Shown in pieces: positions 9,535-18,716 of a stretch of DNA of 64,000 nucleotides. Source of the DNA: a candidate division KSB1 bacterium (GTDB lineage: Bacteria; Zhuqueibacterota; Zhuqueibacteria; Thermofontimicrobiales; Thermofontimicrobiaceae). The position numbers and the translations under genes are program-made. Under the pieces are notes generated by a model. The model searched no databases. It was not told the origin of the DNA and was given only the letters and a program-made list of their open reading frames with translations. Each line of letters opens with the position of its first letter. Position 1 is the first letter of the stretch. Where the stretch lies: NCBI GenBank assembly GCA_034506395.1, contig JAPDPQ010000021.1:1-64000 (forward strand). The letters are read 5' to 3'.

Positions 9535-10308
9535 TTAATTGATGATTCGACTAATTATCAGGGCAGCGGCCACCGCCATATTAAGCGATTCCGCTTTGCC
9601 ATAACTTGGAATTTTGACGAGTTTATCGAAATATGGATAAAGCTTTGGTCGAATGCCATGATGTTCGTTTCCGATAACCATCAGGAGCGGTCGAGGATAG
9701 GTAACCTGATGATAGGCATAGGTTCCATTAACATCAGCGCCAAAAATAGAATAACCCAGCTGTTTCATTCTTGGTAGCCAGTCACAAAGATCGAGCTGTT
9801 CCACAATAGGCAGGTGAAAAATGGACCCCATCGTGGAACGAACTACCTTTGGGTTGAACAGCTCTACGGTTCCTTTGCCCAAAAATATTGCTGAGACGCC
9901 AAACCAGTCGCAGGTTCGAATGATCGTTCCCAAATTGCCGGGATCTTGTCCAGCATCGATGACGATTCCGAATTCAAAACCAGACCTTATCACATCATCC
10001 AAGTGGAATTTCTTTTGCTCGACGATCGCAAATATCCCCTGAGAATTGACTGTATCGGCCAATTTTCGGACATCAAGCGCTTCGATTTTCTCGACCTTGA
10101 TAGCCTTAAGACTGGCCAAGTTTAAAAGGTCGGTGTATTTTTCCTTAGCTAACAACTCGGGTGCAATAAGCAATGTTTCGACCTCAAAATCAGATCGGAT
10201 GGCCTCGGTGCAGAGATGGTATCCTTCGACCAGAAATTTGCGATGAGTTTCCCGATATTTTTTGCGCTTTAAAGAGAGGATGTAATTGAATCGAGCTTTT
10301 GAAAGCAT
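9535..10308 (-). CDS. TrmH/SpoU-family RNA 2'-O-methyltransferase
   Basis: This 257-residue SPOUT methyltransferase uses SAM to methylate a ribose 2'-OH in rRNA or tRNA. The N-terminal substrate-binding domain (residues 1-100, RKKYRETHRKFLVEGYHL) precedes the catalytic knot domain with motif 1 (DAGQDPGNLGTIIRTCDWFG), motif 2 (MVIGNEHHGI) and motif 3 (KIPSYGKAESLNMAVAAA). The ATG at 10308, four bases after the PTS IIA stop, is chosen because the homologous part begins there (MLSKARFN). The longer frame reaching 10386 would run back through the IIA gene. RlmB-, TsnR- and YsgA-like members cannot be told apart here, so the target is unknown. Confidence 0.88.
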   Translation of the reverse strand: MLSKARFNYILSLKRKKYRETHRKFLVEGYHLCTEAIRSDFEVETLLIAPELLAKEKYTDLLNLASLKAIKVEKIEALDVRKLADTVNSQGIFAIVEQKKFHLDDVIRSGFEFGIVIDAGQDPGNLGTIIRTCDWFGVSAIFLGKGTVELFNPKVVRSTMGSIFHLPIVEQLDLCDWLPRMKQLGYSIFGADVNGTYAYHQVTYPRPLLMVIGNEHHGIRPKLYPYFDKLVKIPSYGKAESLNMAVAAALIISRIIN

Positions 10309-10312
10309 ACGA

Positions 10313-10786
10313 TTAATTGAGATCGAAATACTTTTCTTCTTCTTCTTTGATAAATTTAACAACTTCCTGGGGGGATTTGGAATCAAGTAATCGGTTCCGA
10401 AATTCCGGCCGATGCATCAATCGAGAGATTCGACTGAGCGCTTTTAAGTGCGGCCCTGTTTTATCTGGTGGCCCAATGAGCATAAAGATCAATCGCACTG
10501 GCTTATTATCGATTGATTGAAAGTCCACATCCTTATCGGTGATCCCCAATGAGGCAACAACATCCTTCACTCCCTCCGCTTTGCCATGCGGAATAGCGAC
10601 TTGGTTGCCGACACCCGTGCTCATTACCTGCTCTCTATCTAAGATCGCTTTCAAAATTCGATCTCGGTCCTCTATTTTGTGATGCCTGAATAGATGGTCC
10701 ACCATCTCTTCAATGATTTTTTCTTTATCATGGTTTTTCAAGGGAATGATCACATCATCATTGGATAAAATTTCCGCCAACTTCAT
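10313..10786 (-). CDS. PTS EIIA (fructose/nitrogen type) domain protein
   Basis: This 157-residue single-domain EIIA of the mannitol/fructose/PtsN type has phospho-acceptor His67 in NQVAIPHGKAEGV. The conserved flanks GVGNQVAIPHG and IFMLIGPPDKTGPHLKAL are present. A strong ribosome site (GGAGG) precedes the ATG. No EIIB, EIIC, HPr or EI is near, so it is more likely a regulatory IIA (PtsN-like) than part of a sugar permease. The TrmH gene follows after 4 bp and CPBP after that. Confidence 0.88.
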   Translation of the reverse strand: MKLAEILSNDDVIIPLKNHDKEKIIEEMVDHLFRHHKIEDRDRILKAILDREQVMSTGVGNQVAIPHGKAEGVKDVVASLGITDKDVDFQSIDNKPVRLIFMLIGPPDKTGPHLKALSRISRLMHRPEFRNRLLDSKSPQEVVKFIKEEEEKYFDLN

Positions 10787-11512
10787 GAAAAAACCTCCGA
10801 GGCCTGTTTCACAATCGATCCGATCAAATTGTGAAATTGATTGTAATAACTAGAAAGCACTGCCATCCATTACAGGTCAATGTCTTTTATTTAACTGGAG
10901 AGATCATCGAAGGTTCAACGCTGGATGATCAAATTCCATAATTATCTATTTCGTTGGTCTGATGAATCAAGAGACTCACATATCGCATTTCATAATAAAT
11001 CGCGCTACCCAACAGCGCTCTCAATATGCTCCAATTAAATTACCTTGGTTGCAAATGAACAAAGATTTTGCTGTTTTTCAGCCAGACAAAATCAATTCGA
11101 AATCAAAATCCGCTAATTTAAACAAAAATCCTGACTGCAAGGCCAGGATTTACCAATTGAGGAAAATTAAATCGAAGAATTGGTAAATGAAAAAGCAGCG
11201 CTGAATTCTTTTATCACCAAATCCGCCGACAATTTTGCCCGATTAGGCTAATCGATCAATACACACTTCAATTACGTCCCGATGCACGTGATAATAGCCT
11301 CCGCCAGTGGCGAATTGCCTCTGCCTACCGATAGACAATTCCGATTCGAACTTGATAATGTCATTTGGTCAGATTTTTATGGGATTGTCTTTCATTCAGA
11401 TCGAGAGACTTCGGAGACTGCGCTCTGATGAGATTTTCTCAAAAATCGGGCACTCTATTTTTACCGAATATATGACAACGATGGCAATGAACTCAAGCGA
11501 TGCCCTTAACGA
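10787..11512. other. 726-bp gap, no gene recognised
   Basis: The gap contains the promoter region of the PTS IIA operon and a hairpin at 11126-11151. A second inverted repeat (taccaatt ... aattggta) follows that hairpin. Small frames at 10962-11186 and 11307-11516 on the plus strand lack ribosome sites and family motifs. Confidence 0.5.
11114..11151 (-). terminator. Terminator-like hairpin
   Basis: The arms aaatcctg (11126-11133) and caggattt (11144-11151) form an 8-bp stem with a 10-nt loop. Read on the minus strand, the stem runs into TTTGTTTAAATT. It is about 360 bp beyond the stop of the adenosine-specific kinase gene, which is far for a dedicated terminator. Confidence 0.4.
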
Positions 11513-11995
11513 TTAAAGTTTATATCCGAATTTTCGGAGCAGATTTTTCCGTTCTTGAATATCTTCATCCTGCTCGATTCCCAAAGCCTTGAATCCATCA
11601 ATTACCCCTAATACTCCCCGGCCCTGGTCTGATTCAACCACAACTACCTCTAATGGATTTGCAGTGGCACAAAAGATCCGACAAATTTCTGGCACCGATT
11701 TCACTTCTTTAAGGACATTAATTGGATAAGCGTTTTTGATGAAAATAATAAAGAAATGTCCAGCAGCAATCTGCATGGCGTTTCGTTGTGCTAATTCAAT
11801 CAGCTCTGAATCATTGCCAGACCATCGCACCAATCGTTTATCCGATGCTTCACAGAACGCGATACCAAATTTTATCTGTGGAACTGCATTGGTTAAGGCT
11901 TCATGAAGGTCTTCGACTGTCTTGATGAAATGAGATTGTCCTAAAATCACATTATAGTGCTGCGGATTTTCGATTTTCACAAGTATCAGTTCCAT
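11513..11995 (-). CDS. Adenosine-specific kinase (DUF355 family)
   Basis: The 160 residues match the DUF355/adenosine-specific kinase family over the whole length (usually about 160). Visible signatures are VIKIENP-like start ([23 protein letters not shown]), [49 protein letters not shown] and the glycine-rich end [11 protein letters not shown] Pyrobaculum member was shown by structure and assay to bind adenosine and ATP. Members are common in archaea and scattered in bacteria. It is probably cytosolic and monocistronic; its cellular role is uncertain. Confidence 0.85.
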   Translation of the reverse strand: MELILVKIENPQHYNVILGQSHFIKTVEDLHEALTNAVPQIKFGIAFCEASDKRLVRWSGNDSELIELAQRNAMQIAAGHFFIIFIKNAYPINVLKEVKSVPEICRIFCATANPLEVVVVESDQGRGVLGVIDGFKALGIEQDEDIQERKNLLRKFGYKL

Positions 11996-12522
11996 TCTCC
12001 CTGCTCCTTATTTTTGCACAAGAAAACAGCAAATCAGTTTTTGATCGAACAAGAAAGAAAGCGGAATCAAAAAATTTGCGAGTTCAAAGGCTGATTTGTT
12101 CAGGAAGTTTTGGTGTGCGATCGCTTCGATTGATCTCAGCTGAACAAGCTGGGACGCTAAACAAATGATTGTGTCGCAATGGCGAAGCTCATTCGTCAAT
12201 CAGTTAGTCAAACATTCCTGATAATAAGTTTGGTAAAGGTTGGCCAGCAAATTCTAAGTTCAGACTGAAAGTCAAATATTTCAACTGAACGACCGAGGAA
12301 CGAGGTTAGCTAATCACAAGGTAATGACAAGCGCATCTCTTAAAAACGCGCTGTCATTTATTTTTAAGCGGCAATTTAAGATCGCTACAAGCTTGTTATG
12401 CTTGAAATCGTAATGAGAAGTCAACAGCAATTAGAAGAGAAATTGGAATAAGAAAAGCTGTGATAAACCGCGTTGATCAAAGTTTGCTGTGCCTGCTTGC
12501 TATTTAAGCATAGATTATTTAG
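11996..12522. other. 527-bp gap, no protein gene recognised
   Basis: This lies between the adenosine-specific kinase gene (minus) and the tRNA gene (minus). It contains an inverted repeat at 12323-12358. A 63-codon minus-strand frame at 12008-12199 has no supporting features. Confidence 0.45.
12323..12358. repeat. Inverted repeat with one bulge
   Basis: aatgac-a-agcgc (12323-12334) is complementary to gcgctgtcatt (12348-12358) apart from one bulged base. On the plus strand it runs into tatttttaag. All nearby genes are on the minus strand, so a terminator function is unclear. Confidence 0.4.
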
Positions 12523-12596
12523 TGGGCGATACTGGAATCGAACCAGTGACCCCCGGTATGTGAGACCGGTACTCTAACCATCTGAGCTAATCGCCC
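12523..12596 (-). tRNA. tRNA-Val (anticodon CAC)
   Basis: The minus strand folds into a full cloverleaf of 74 nt. The acceptor stem GGGCGAT pairs with ATCGCCC, followed by discriminator A. The D-arm is GCTC/GAGT, the anticodon stem CCGGT/ACCGG has loop CTCACAT (anticodon CAC, reading GTG), and the T-arm is ACTGG/CCAGT with loop TTCGATT. CCA is not encoded. It decodes valine and stands alone, not in a tRNA cluster. Confidence 0.96.
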
Positions 12597-12810
12597 ATTT
12601 TTGCGCAGATAAAATATGAAATTTATTCTTGAAAGTCAAGAAAAATTATTTTGCAACTTTAAATCTCAAAATCAGATCTTCATGCGCGTCCTCAGTTCCC
12701 AAGAGCAAATTTCCAAATGACTTTTGGTCAACCAGAAAGCTGATTCGCTTGCATGATTTTTGCAAAGAGAAATGCGATTTGAGCTATAAATGTTTTAAGT
12801 GTTTTTAAGT

Positions 12811-13884
12811 TCAAAGAACCGCCGGTTCTTCAATAATGAGAGCATTGCGCTCGGCATCCAATGTCACTGTTATTCCGATTGGAAGTGTTGGCTTATCGGA
12901 TTCATGGCCCAGATGCAGGCCATAGGATATTGGGCAATTCAAGTTTCCAAGCCGATCCACTAACACTTCCTCAACGCTCAGGGTGGTGTAGAATGCTGGC
13001 TTATAGTCACTGGGCTTACAATCCGGGCATTTATCAAAGGCTAAACCAGCAATCTGGTTCAGCTTGCCAGCGAGTAGCAGTTGCGTCAGCATGCGGTCGA
13101 TGTCGTAAGGTTCTTCCCCAGTTTCTTCTAAAAATAAAATAGCCCCGCGAGTGTCAGCCTCATAGGGAGTGCCCAATAGGGCTGTGAATAGTGTTAAATT
13201 CCCACCGATCAAGCGTCCTGTGGCTTTGCCTGGTCGAATGCAATTCAGATGGGCTGTCGGTCGCAATGGATTAGCTGGTTCGGGGTGTGGCAACTCGCCA
13301 AAGGGCTGGGGCGAACCGAGCATTTTCCAGAAGATATCTCTCGTGTATTTGGTAAAACTGGAGATCGCCACTGGACCATGAAATGTGACTAAACCTGTTT
13401 TTTGATGGATCGCGATCAGCAACGAAGTGATATCGCTATACCCGATGAGAATCTTGGGGTTGTTTTTTATTAAATCATAATCAATTAAATTGAGCAAACG
13501 CATGCTCCCGTAGCCGCCCCGAAGCGCAAAGATCGCCTTCACTTCATTATCTCGAAACATTTGGTGCAAATCGGCCACCCGATCTGCATCGGAGCCCGCA
13601 AGATAACCGAGCTTGTCCCGAATATGAGCCCCCAATTTCACGCGAAATCCCAACGATTGGAGCGTCTCAACTCCTTCCCTGATGGTTGTTGGTTCAAAAG
13701 CATTACTTGCTGGCGCAATCAGGCCCACTGTATCTCCCAGTGCGATTCGCGCTGGTTTTATGATTTCGCGGGATTGTCGATTTTCCTGAACAAATTTAGG
13801 CACAACCGAGGGAACGGAAGCCAATACCGCTAGCCCTGTCATAAACTGTCGCCGATCGAGCCAGTGAGGTGAACGATGTTTCAT
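12811..13884 (-). CDS. LD-carboxypeptidase (peptidase S66), Tat-type signal
   Basis: This protein of about 357 residues is in the LdcA/MccF family, which cleaves the L,D-bond of murein tetrapeptides during cell-wall recycling. The catalytic triad is visible: Ser127 in GGYGSMRLL, a Glu at about 253 in LFLEETGEEPYD, and His327 in GLHLGHESDKPTLPIG. The ATG at 13884 is preferred to the upstream GTG at 14001, because it starts a signal sequence with twin arginines (LDRRQFMTGLAVLASV), suggesting Tat export. E. coli LdcA is cytosolic, so an exported version is unusual. The RidA gene ends 116 bp upstream and is probably co-transcribed. Confidence 0.87.
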   Translation of the reverse strand: MKHRSPHWLDRRQFMTGLAVLASVPSVVPKFVQENRQSREIIKPARIALGDTVGLIAPASNAFEPTTIREGVETLQSLGFRVKLGAHIRDKLGYLAGSDADRVADLHQMFRDNEVKAIFALRGGYGSMRLLNLIDYDLIKNNPKILIGYSDITSLLIAIHQKTGLVTFHGPVAISSFTKYTRDIFWKMLGSPQPFGELPHPEPANPLRPTAHLNCIRPGKATGRLIGGNLTLFTALLGTPYEADTRGAILFLEETGEEPYDIDRMLTQLLLAGKLNQIAGLAFDKCPDCKPSDYKPAFYTTLSVEEVLVDRLGNLNCPISYGLHLGHESDKPTLPIGITVTLDAERNALIIEEPAVL

Positions 13885-14000
13885 GCAAAAAATCCTATCA
13901 TCCATTAACTGAAATAATACAAAATGCTCAGGATTGAGTTCCACTATATCCGAGCGGGTCACAAAGTTGGTTGCTGACTTCGCTGATGCTGCGAGCCGCA

Positions 14001-14459
14001 CTATTTAATCTTGACGATCATTTCGATTTCCACGGGTGCCCCTAATGGCAACTCGGCGACACCAACGGCACTTCTGGCATGGGCACCATTTTCTCCAAAT
14101 AGCTGTTTGAGGAACTCTGAAGCTCCATTGATGACCGCGGGCTGCTCTGTAAAACCTGGCGCACTCGCCACAAAGCCAACCACCTTTACCACTCTGGTAA
14201 TACGGTCGAGATCACCGATGACGCTGGCTATAGCGCTGAGCGCATTCAAGGCGCAGAGGCGGGCTGCCTCGTATCCCTGTTCCTTGTTAATTTCGCTGCC
14301 TAATTTGCCTTGATATTGCAATTGGCCATTCAAAATCGGCAATTGACCAGAAGTATACACGAAATTATCAACCAAAACGGCTGGGACATAAGCAGCCACT
14401 GGCTTAGGAGTGGTTGGTAAGGTAAACCCTAATGATTTCAGCTTGTCATTAATTGTCAT
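14001..14459 (-). CDS. RidA (YjgF/YER057c/UK114) family protein
   Basis: The 152 residues match the longer RidA subgroup (about 150 residues rather than 128). Residues 1-35 are the subgroup's N-terminal extension (INDKLKSLGFTLP). The core has YTSGQLPILNG, the GYEAARLCALNALSAI helix and the C-terminal HARSAVGVAELPLGAPVEIEMI. RidA enzymes hydrolyse reactive enamines/imines made by PLP enzymes; the arginine of HARSAVG corresponds to the substrate-binding arginine. The actual activity of this subgroup is not established. Confidence 0.88.
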   Translation of the reverse strand: MTINDKLKSLGFTLPTTPKPVAAYVPAVLVDNFVYTSGQLPILNGQLQYQGKLGSEINKEQGYEAARLCALNALSAIASVIGDLDRITRVVKVVGFVASAPGFTEQPAVINGASEFLKQLFGENGAHARSAVGVAELPLGAPVEIEMIVKIK

Positions 14460-15075
14460 CGCTGTTTTCCTTCCGGGATAAAGTTTGTAATCCGCTTGAT
14501 GATTTACTGCACCTATGTGAGAGCACGAACCAGTTTAGCAAGAAAATCTCAATCCACATGTTTGGAAAATGTTTAAGGACACGACAAGAGCCCTCCGACG
14601 TTTCACCCATTCTTTCAGAAGGCTATTGCAATGAAATGCAGTTAACATTAACAAATTTTTAAAAAAGAAGCAAGCGATTTTTCTTGTGATTTTTTGGATT
14701 CGATCATGTAACAAACCATTACCGTTTTTAGCTGCATCTCAATTCATCTGAGATTCCATTAAGGCGATGGTTTTTAGACCGATTCGATGGCGTAGGATCG
14801 AGATTTTCGTAAGGCAGTTTTTAGGAAGCCAAAATTTAGGATTGTTGCGATATCTGGCTCAAAGTGAGGAGATCGATCTTCTATATTATTCGAATGCGAG
14901 ACTCGAGAATTTGCAGCGTGGCGTGGATTTACCAAGGAAGAAATGCAGGACATGAAGAGTTAAGATCAATTGCCTGACAAGTAGCAACAAAGACCCTGCA
15001 GTACCGATCTAACGAACTCCGAGGTCGGCAATCCGAATCTGATGCTGATAATCTTTTTTGATTAATTTTGGCCTT
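14460..15075. other. 616-bp gap, no gene recognised
   Basis: This is a gap between the histidine kinase stop and the ridA start. A plus-strand frame of 62 codons (14767-14955) is arginine-rich, without a ribosome site or known motif. No terminator with a T-run was identified. Confidence 0.45.
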
Positions 15076-16896
15076 CTATTTTGAAGCCGCTTTGGGCAAA
15101 GTAAAATAGAAAGTAGCACCCTTATCCAATTTCGATTCCACCCAAACAGTTCCACCATGATGTTCTATGATCTTCTTCACGATTGTCAGGCCTACGCCAG
15201 TGCCATTATTGTCATGAAGCTTCCTTTCACATTTCTGGAACACCTCAAAGATCCGCTGATGATCGGCAGGGTCGATGCCAATGCCATTATCGCGAACACA
15301 AAATTCATAATAGCTATTTCGGTCGACGCAATCGACTTCGATGAGGGGCGTTCGCTTATCGGAAATAAATTTGATGGCATTGCCGATCAGATTTTCGAAC
15401 ACGGTTTGCAATCGTTGCCGGTCGCCGTAGATGATCGGCAGCGATTTGGAGATCGAAAAATTAATTTGATGTTGGAGAATTTGCGGATAGAAACACATAT
15501 AAATTTCTTTCACCAGCTTATAAGTTGAGAATCGGCGCTTTGCCCCGACCACTCGACCAGCGCGTGAAAGTTTCAGCAGATCGCTGATCATTTTATTCAT
15601 GTACTCTGCATTACAAATAATGCGGTCGAGGTATTCCTGCCCTGTTGTATCGATCAAATCCTGAAATTCTTCGCGAAACAGGCTGATATAACCATGCAAT
15701 GCGATGAGCGGCGTTTTTAAATCGTGAGAGACAGTGAACACGAACGAACTCAGCTCTTTATTTTTAGCTTCGACTTCTCGGCTTTTTTCTTCCAGTTCTT
15801 TGAATAGAATGGCATTTTCGATATTGATAGCCAATTGATGGCCAATGGCGGAAAGTAATTGCCGCTTCTCCTGATCAAATTCAATTCGAGATTTGCTGGC
15901 TAACACCAACAATCCAAACGAGCTTTTTCGAATGAACAAAGGAATAAAGGCCAATGAACGACATCGGGGGCTCTTACCGAAGATTTCCCAAAATTTCCCA
16001 TTCGGCGAATTTAAAAAAAGATCCTCTTTCTGTTTCTTGATCTGTTTGATTTGCTCGCGATATTGCTCCAGCAACTCGTTGGCATTTTCAAACGTCATTC
16101 CGGCGGCTGCAATCGGCTGCAATGTTTTCAAGAATTGATTCCCCTGATAAATCGCTCCCATTTCGATCCCTAACAGCGCTCGTGTTTGGTCTAAAGCTAC
16201 ATTTAAGATTTGTCTCAGGTCTTTTGGATGATTGATCAATCTGGAAATCGTGTTGAGGAGGGTGAGTTCCTTGGTTCGTTGCAAAATTTCGAGTTCATAT
16301 TGCCTCTGCTTGGTGACGTCATTCAACATGATCAGCAGATAGTTTTGACCAGCCACTTTTGTCCCTCTGAATTCTACAAATCGAACGGATTTATCGCTGC
16401 AAAGGCATTGGACCGTGATAGCCTCGGTGGATGTATCAGTATCGGCAGATTCGAGCTGCTTTAAAAATTTTTCAATTTTTTTTCGATCTTTTTTATGAAA
16501 ATAATCGTAAAGATTACCACCGCTCATCAGATTCACAGGGTCGTGACCAAGGAGTCGAATGAAATTTTGATTGGCCTTGTGGATGCGACGATGCGCATCC
16601 ACAAGAAGCACTGCACTGGAGGTAGCTTCAAACAACGCAGCGAATGTATTTTTGATCGCTTGCTGTTCATGAATGAGTTTCTTAATCCGAAGATCGAATT
16701 GATGTAGGATATTGCTGGGGAATGAACGAGAAATTTTCATTTGTGCTGGCAGATCAACTACTCTGACGACGGATTGGCTATCGTTTGGCGGTCCATCAGT
16801 GAGAAGCTCATTGATGGTTGCGGATTCCTGAGGCGAGAAAAAGAGTTCGGATGCCTCAAATTCAGTTTTGGGTTCGATCTGCAAATCTTTCACCAT
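15076..16896 (-). CDS. Soluble sensor histidine kinase, PAS-GAF-HisKA-HATPase
   Basis: The protein has 606 residues and no membrane segment, so it is cytosolic. In order: a divergent N-terminus (1-80); a PAS domain (about 85-195, AVLLVDAHRRIHKANQNFIRLLG); a GAF domain (about 210-365, with RSLAFIPL and KSSFGLLVLAS); a dimerisation/phosphoacceptor domain with His391 in TVSHDLKTPL; and the ATPase domain with N-box NLIGNAIKF, G1 RDNGIGID, F-box and G2 GTGVGLTIVKKIIEHHGG. It should sense a small ligand and phosphorylate a response regulator. No response regulator is near, so it is an orphan kinase. GGAGG with 6 nt spacing supports the start. Confidence 0.93.
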   Translation of the reverse strand: MVKDLQIEPKTEFEASELFFSPQESATINELLTDGPPNDSQSVVRVVDLPAQMKISRSFPSNILHQFDLRIKKLIHEQQAIKNTFAALFEATSSAVLLVDAHRRIHKANQNFIRLLGHDPVNLMSGGNLYDYFHKKDRKKIEKFLKQLESADTDTSTEAITVQCLCSDKSVRFVEFRGTKVAGQNYLLIMLNDVTKQRQYELEILQRTKELTLLNTISRLINHPKDLRQILNVALDQTRALLGIEMGAIYQGNQFLKTLQPIAAAGMTFENANELLEQYREQIKQIKKQKEDLFLNSPNGKFWEIFGKSPRCRSLAFIPLFIRKSSFGLLVLASKSRIEFDQEKRQLLSAIGHQLAINIENAILFKELEEKSREVEAKNKELSSFVFTVSHDLKTPLIALHGYISLFREEFQDLIDTTGQEYLDRIICNAEYMNKMISDLLKLSRAGRVVGAKRRFSTYKLVKEIYMCFYPQILQHQINFSISKSLPIIYGDRQRLQTVFENLIGNAIKFISDKRTPLIEVDCVDRNSYYEFCVRDNGIGIDPADHQRIFEVFQKCERKLHDNNGTGVGLTIVKKIIEHHGGTVWVESKLDKGATFYFTLPKAASK

Positions 16897-17201
16897 ACAT
16901 CACCTCCCCAGATTCCCCCAAATTGGTCTGAAAGTTGAATTATTAAACTTCTTCAAACAAAATTAACAGATGATAGCATGAGAATCAAGTAAAAAATATA
17001 TTATTGCTGTTTTTTAACGGCAACTGTCATTTATAATAATATTAATCTATTTCAATGTCAGAAACTTTTGCTCATTATCCCTGGTAATAATGATGTGATC
17101 AAATTTTTTGAAGGAAAAAAATAATATCAAGTAACAATTCTCAGATCACGTTTCCAGCCAATTTTAATGCTCATCTTTTTTTTCTGAACGATAATTTATG
17201 C
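16897..17201. other. AT-rich divergent intergenic region
   Basis: This lies between the histidine kinase (minus) and the outer-membrane gene (plus) and must carry both promoters. It is AT-rich, with several ttata/aataat stretches at about 16980-17060. No operator-like palindrome was identified. Confidence 0.45.
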
Positions 17202-17230
17202 TTGATTTTCCTCAAGAAAAAGTTTACATT
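17202..17230 (+). promoter_or_regulatory. Candidate sigma70-like promoter
   Basis: TTGATT at 17202-17207 and TACATT at 17225-17230 are separated by exactly 17 bp. The expected transcript start is about 36 bp before the ATG at 17273. This is based on sequence match only. Confidence 0.4.
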
Positions 17231-17272
17231 ATAGTGCATTACGAGTCCGCTTTTTATTTAAGGAGCATGTCG

Positions 17273-18088
17273 ATGAAAACCACAATTAGCTTGATATTGG
17301 TTGCTTTGGAAATGGCGCTGGCGACGATAGTTTTTGGGCAAACCTACCGAAGTCAACCGCAAGAAGAGTTCACCCCTTTTTTTGCGCAAAACATCCGTCC
17401 GATCAATTTGATCGATGTGCCTACTGCCAATTTCTTATCGAGAAAGGCATTTCAGCTCAAGTTACGCGTATATCACCTGGGAGGTATGATTGGAGGGCTA
17501 ACCGTTTGTTTGACAAATCGACTGATGTTTGGTGTGACCTATGGCGGGCAGAATATCATTGGCCAGGGGCGAGTGCTATGGAACGGAGCGCCTGGGGTGA
17601 ATCTGCGATATCGTATCAGGATTGAAAACTATCAGCTTCCGTCCATATCCGTCGGGTTCGATTCCCAAGGTTATGGCACTTACTACCCTCAGCTTGGCCG
17701 CTATCAGATCAAGTCAAAGGGTTTTTATGTGGTCGTTAGCAAGAATTTTCTCATTCTGAGTGATTTCGGCATCCACGGCGGAATCAATTATAGCAATGAG
17801 AACAAAGGGGATGAAAAGGATATCAATTTCTTCTGTGGCGCTCATTTAGTGCTTGATCCTGAATTAACGCTGCTGTGGGAATACGATTTTGGGATCAACG
17901 ATAATGATGACAAATCGCTGGGCTCAGGCAAAGGCTACATGAATGCGGCAGTTCGGTGGCATTTCTCGAACCAGATGGTGTTTGAATTTGCCATCAAAAA
18001 TTTGCTCAAGAATAATCGGGAGTTCAACGGCGAAAAAATCCCAAATTTGAATCGGGAACTCAAGATCATCTATTTCCAAAACCTCTAA
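17273..18088 (+). CDS. YjbH-like outer-membrane beta-barrel protein
   Basis: This protein of about 271 residues has a signal peptide (MKTTISL, hydrophobic core, cleavage near VFGQ). Start at 17273 because aaggag lies 7 nt upstream; an ATG six bases earlier is too close to it. After LIDVPTANFLSRKAFQLKLRVY it is built from alternating short beta-strands: GGMIGGLTVCLTNRLMFGVTYG, PGVNLRYRI, PSISVGFDSQGYG, SKGFYVVVSKNF, GIHGGINYS and KGYMNAAVRW. This pattern resembles the YjbH/porin-like barrel families found in FCB bacteria. It should sit in the outer membrane; its function is unknown. It forms a two-gene plus-strand unit with the CxxCH lipoprotein that follows after 25 bp. Confidence 0.7.
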   Translation: MKTTISLILVALEMALATIVFGQTYRSQPQEEFTPFFAQNIRPINLIDVPTANFLSRKAFQLKLRVYHLGGMIGGLTVCLTNRLMFGVTYGGQNIIGQGRVLWNGAPGVNLRYRIRIENYQLPSISVGFDSQGYGTYYPQLGRYQIKSKGFYVVVSKNFLILSDFGIHGGINYSNENKGDEKDINFFCGAHLVLDPELTLLWEYDFGINDNDDKSLGSGKGYMNAAVRWHFSNQMVFEFAIKNLLKNNREFNGEKIPNLNRELKIIYFQNL

Positions 18089-18113
18089 ACACGCATAATT
18101 ATTGGGGAAGCGC

Positions 18114-18716
18114 ATGCATTCAATCAAAAATTTTAAGCTGATTATGTTCATCACAGCGGCTGTGGCTTGCCTGTTGGTGATGCAATGTTATACCACATTC
18201 CGACATCCGCCAGTTGTCTCGCAATCTGATTCGACAGATGTAGCGATTGCAAAGCAAATCGATTTTCTCGATGACTGCAGCAGTTGTCATGAGCAACATA
18301 ACCCGATCGACAATTCGCATTGGCAGCTTTACGATAGCCCACGTCTTCAAGAGAGCTACAATTGGCAATATTTTTATGCGATCCCTTGGTGGGTGGATGC
18401 CTACTATTATGAGGATGGCAAGACCCAGCAAAATTCACCTTTGCCGGCAACCCAACGCCGAGACTTTGATCGACGTGATCCAGCAGGGACATCAGCTATT
18501 CCAGCCGGGGGTGCACCAGGAACTAGTTTGGCTCGACCTGCCACGGGCTCCGGTTCCAACGAGACGAGCCAACCAGAACCCCCGCCAGCCAAACGGAATG
18601 AGCGCAGGGAGATTCGAAGTGGGGATACTTCTGGCTCTCAGCCACCAGTTACGCCGGCCCCTGAACGCAAGAAAAGGCAAGATCAGCAATCGGGATCGAA
18701 AAAAGAAAAGGAATAA
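18114..18716 (+). CDS. Putative lipoprotein with a CxxCH motif and a charged, low-complexity tail
   Basis: This 200-residue protein belongs to no family I recognise. The ATG at 18114 (ggggaag upstream) gives a hydrophobic N-terminus ending VMQC, with Cys25 as the likely lipidated residue, although Gln at -1 is not classical. Residues 55-59 are CSSCH, a c-type haem-like or metal/thiol motif, directly followed by an aromatic-rich segment (about 63-102) with many W and Y, including the motif IPWWVDAYYY. Residues 103-200 are proline-, serine-, arginine- and lysine-rich and likely disordered, ending KKEKE. It lies directly after the barrel gene and is probably co-expressed with it. Surface anchoring and haem binding are inferences. 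Confidence 0.65.
   Translation: MHSIKNFKLIMFITAAVACLLVMQCYTTFRHPPVVSQSDSTDVAIAKQIDFLDDCSSCHEQHNPIDNSHWQLYDSPRLQESYNWQYFYAIPWWVDAYYYEDGKTQQNSPLPATQRRDFDRRDPAGTSAIPAGGAPGTSLARPATGSGSNETSQPEPPPAKRNERREIRSGDTSGSQPPVTPAPERKKRQDQQSGSKKEKE

Noticed and set aside
10962-11186. 74-codon plus-strand frame
   Set aside because: No ribosome site, low-complexity K/S/N composition, overlaps hairpins; no known motif.
14767-14955. 62-codon plus-strand frame between ridA and the histidine kinase
   Set aside because: Arginine-rich, no ribosome site, no family motif.
17650-17670. T-loop-like sequence (ggttcgattcc) suggesting a tRNA
   Set aside because: It lies inside the outer-membrane barrel gene; no acceptor, D- or anticodon stem surrounds it.
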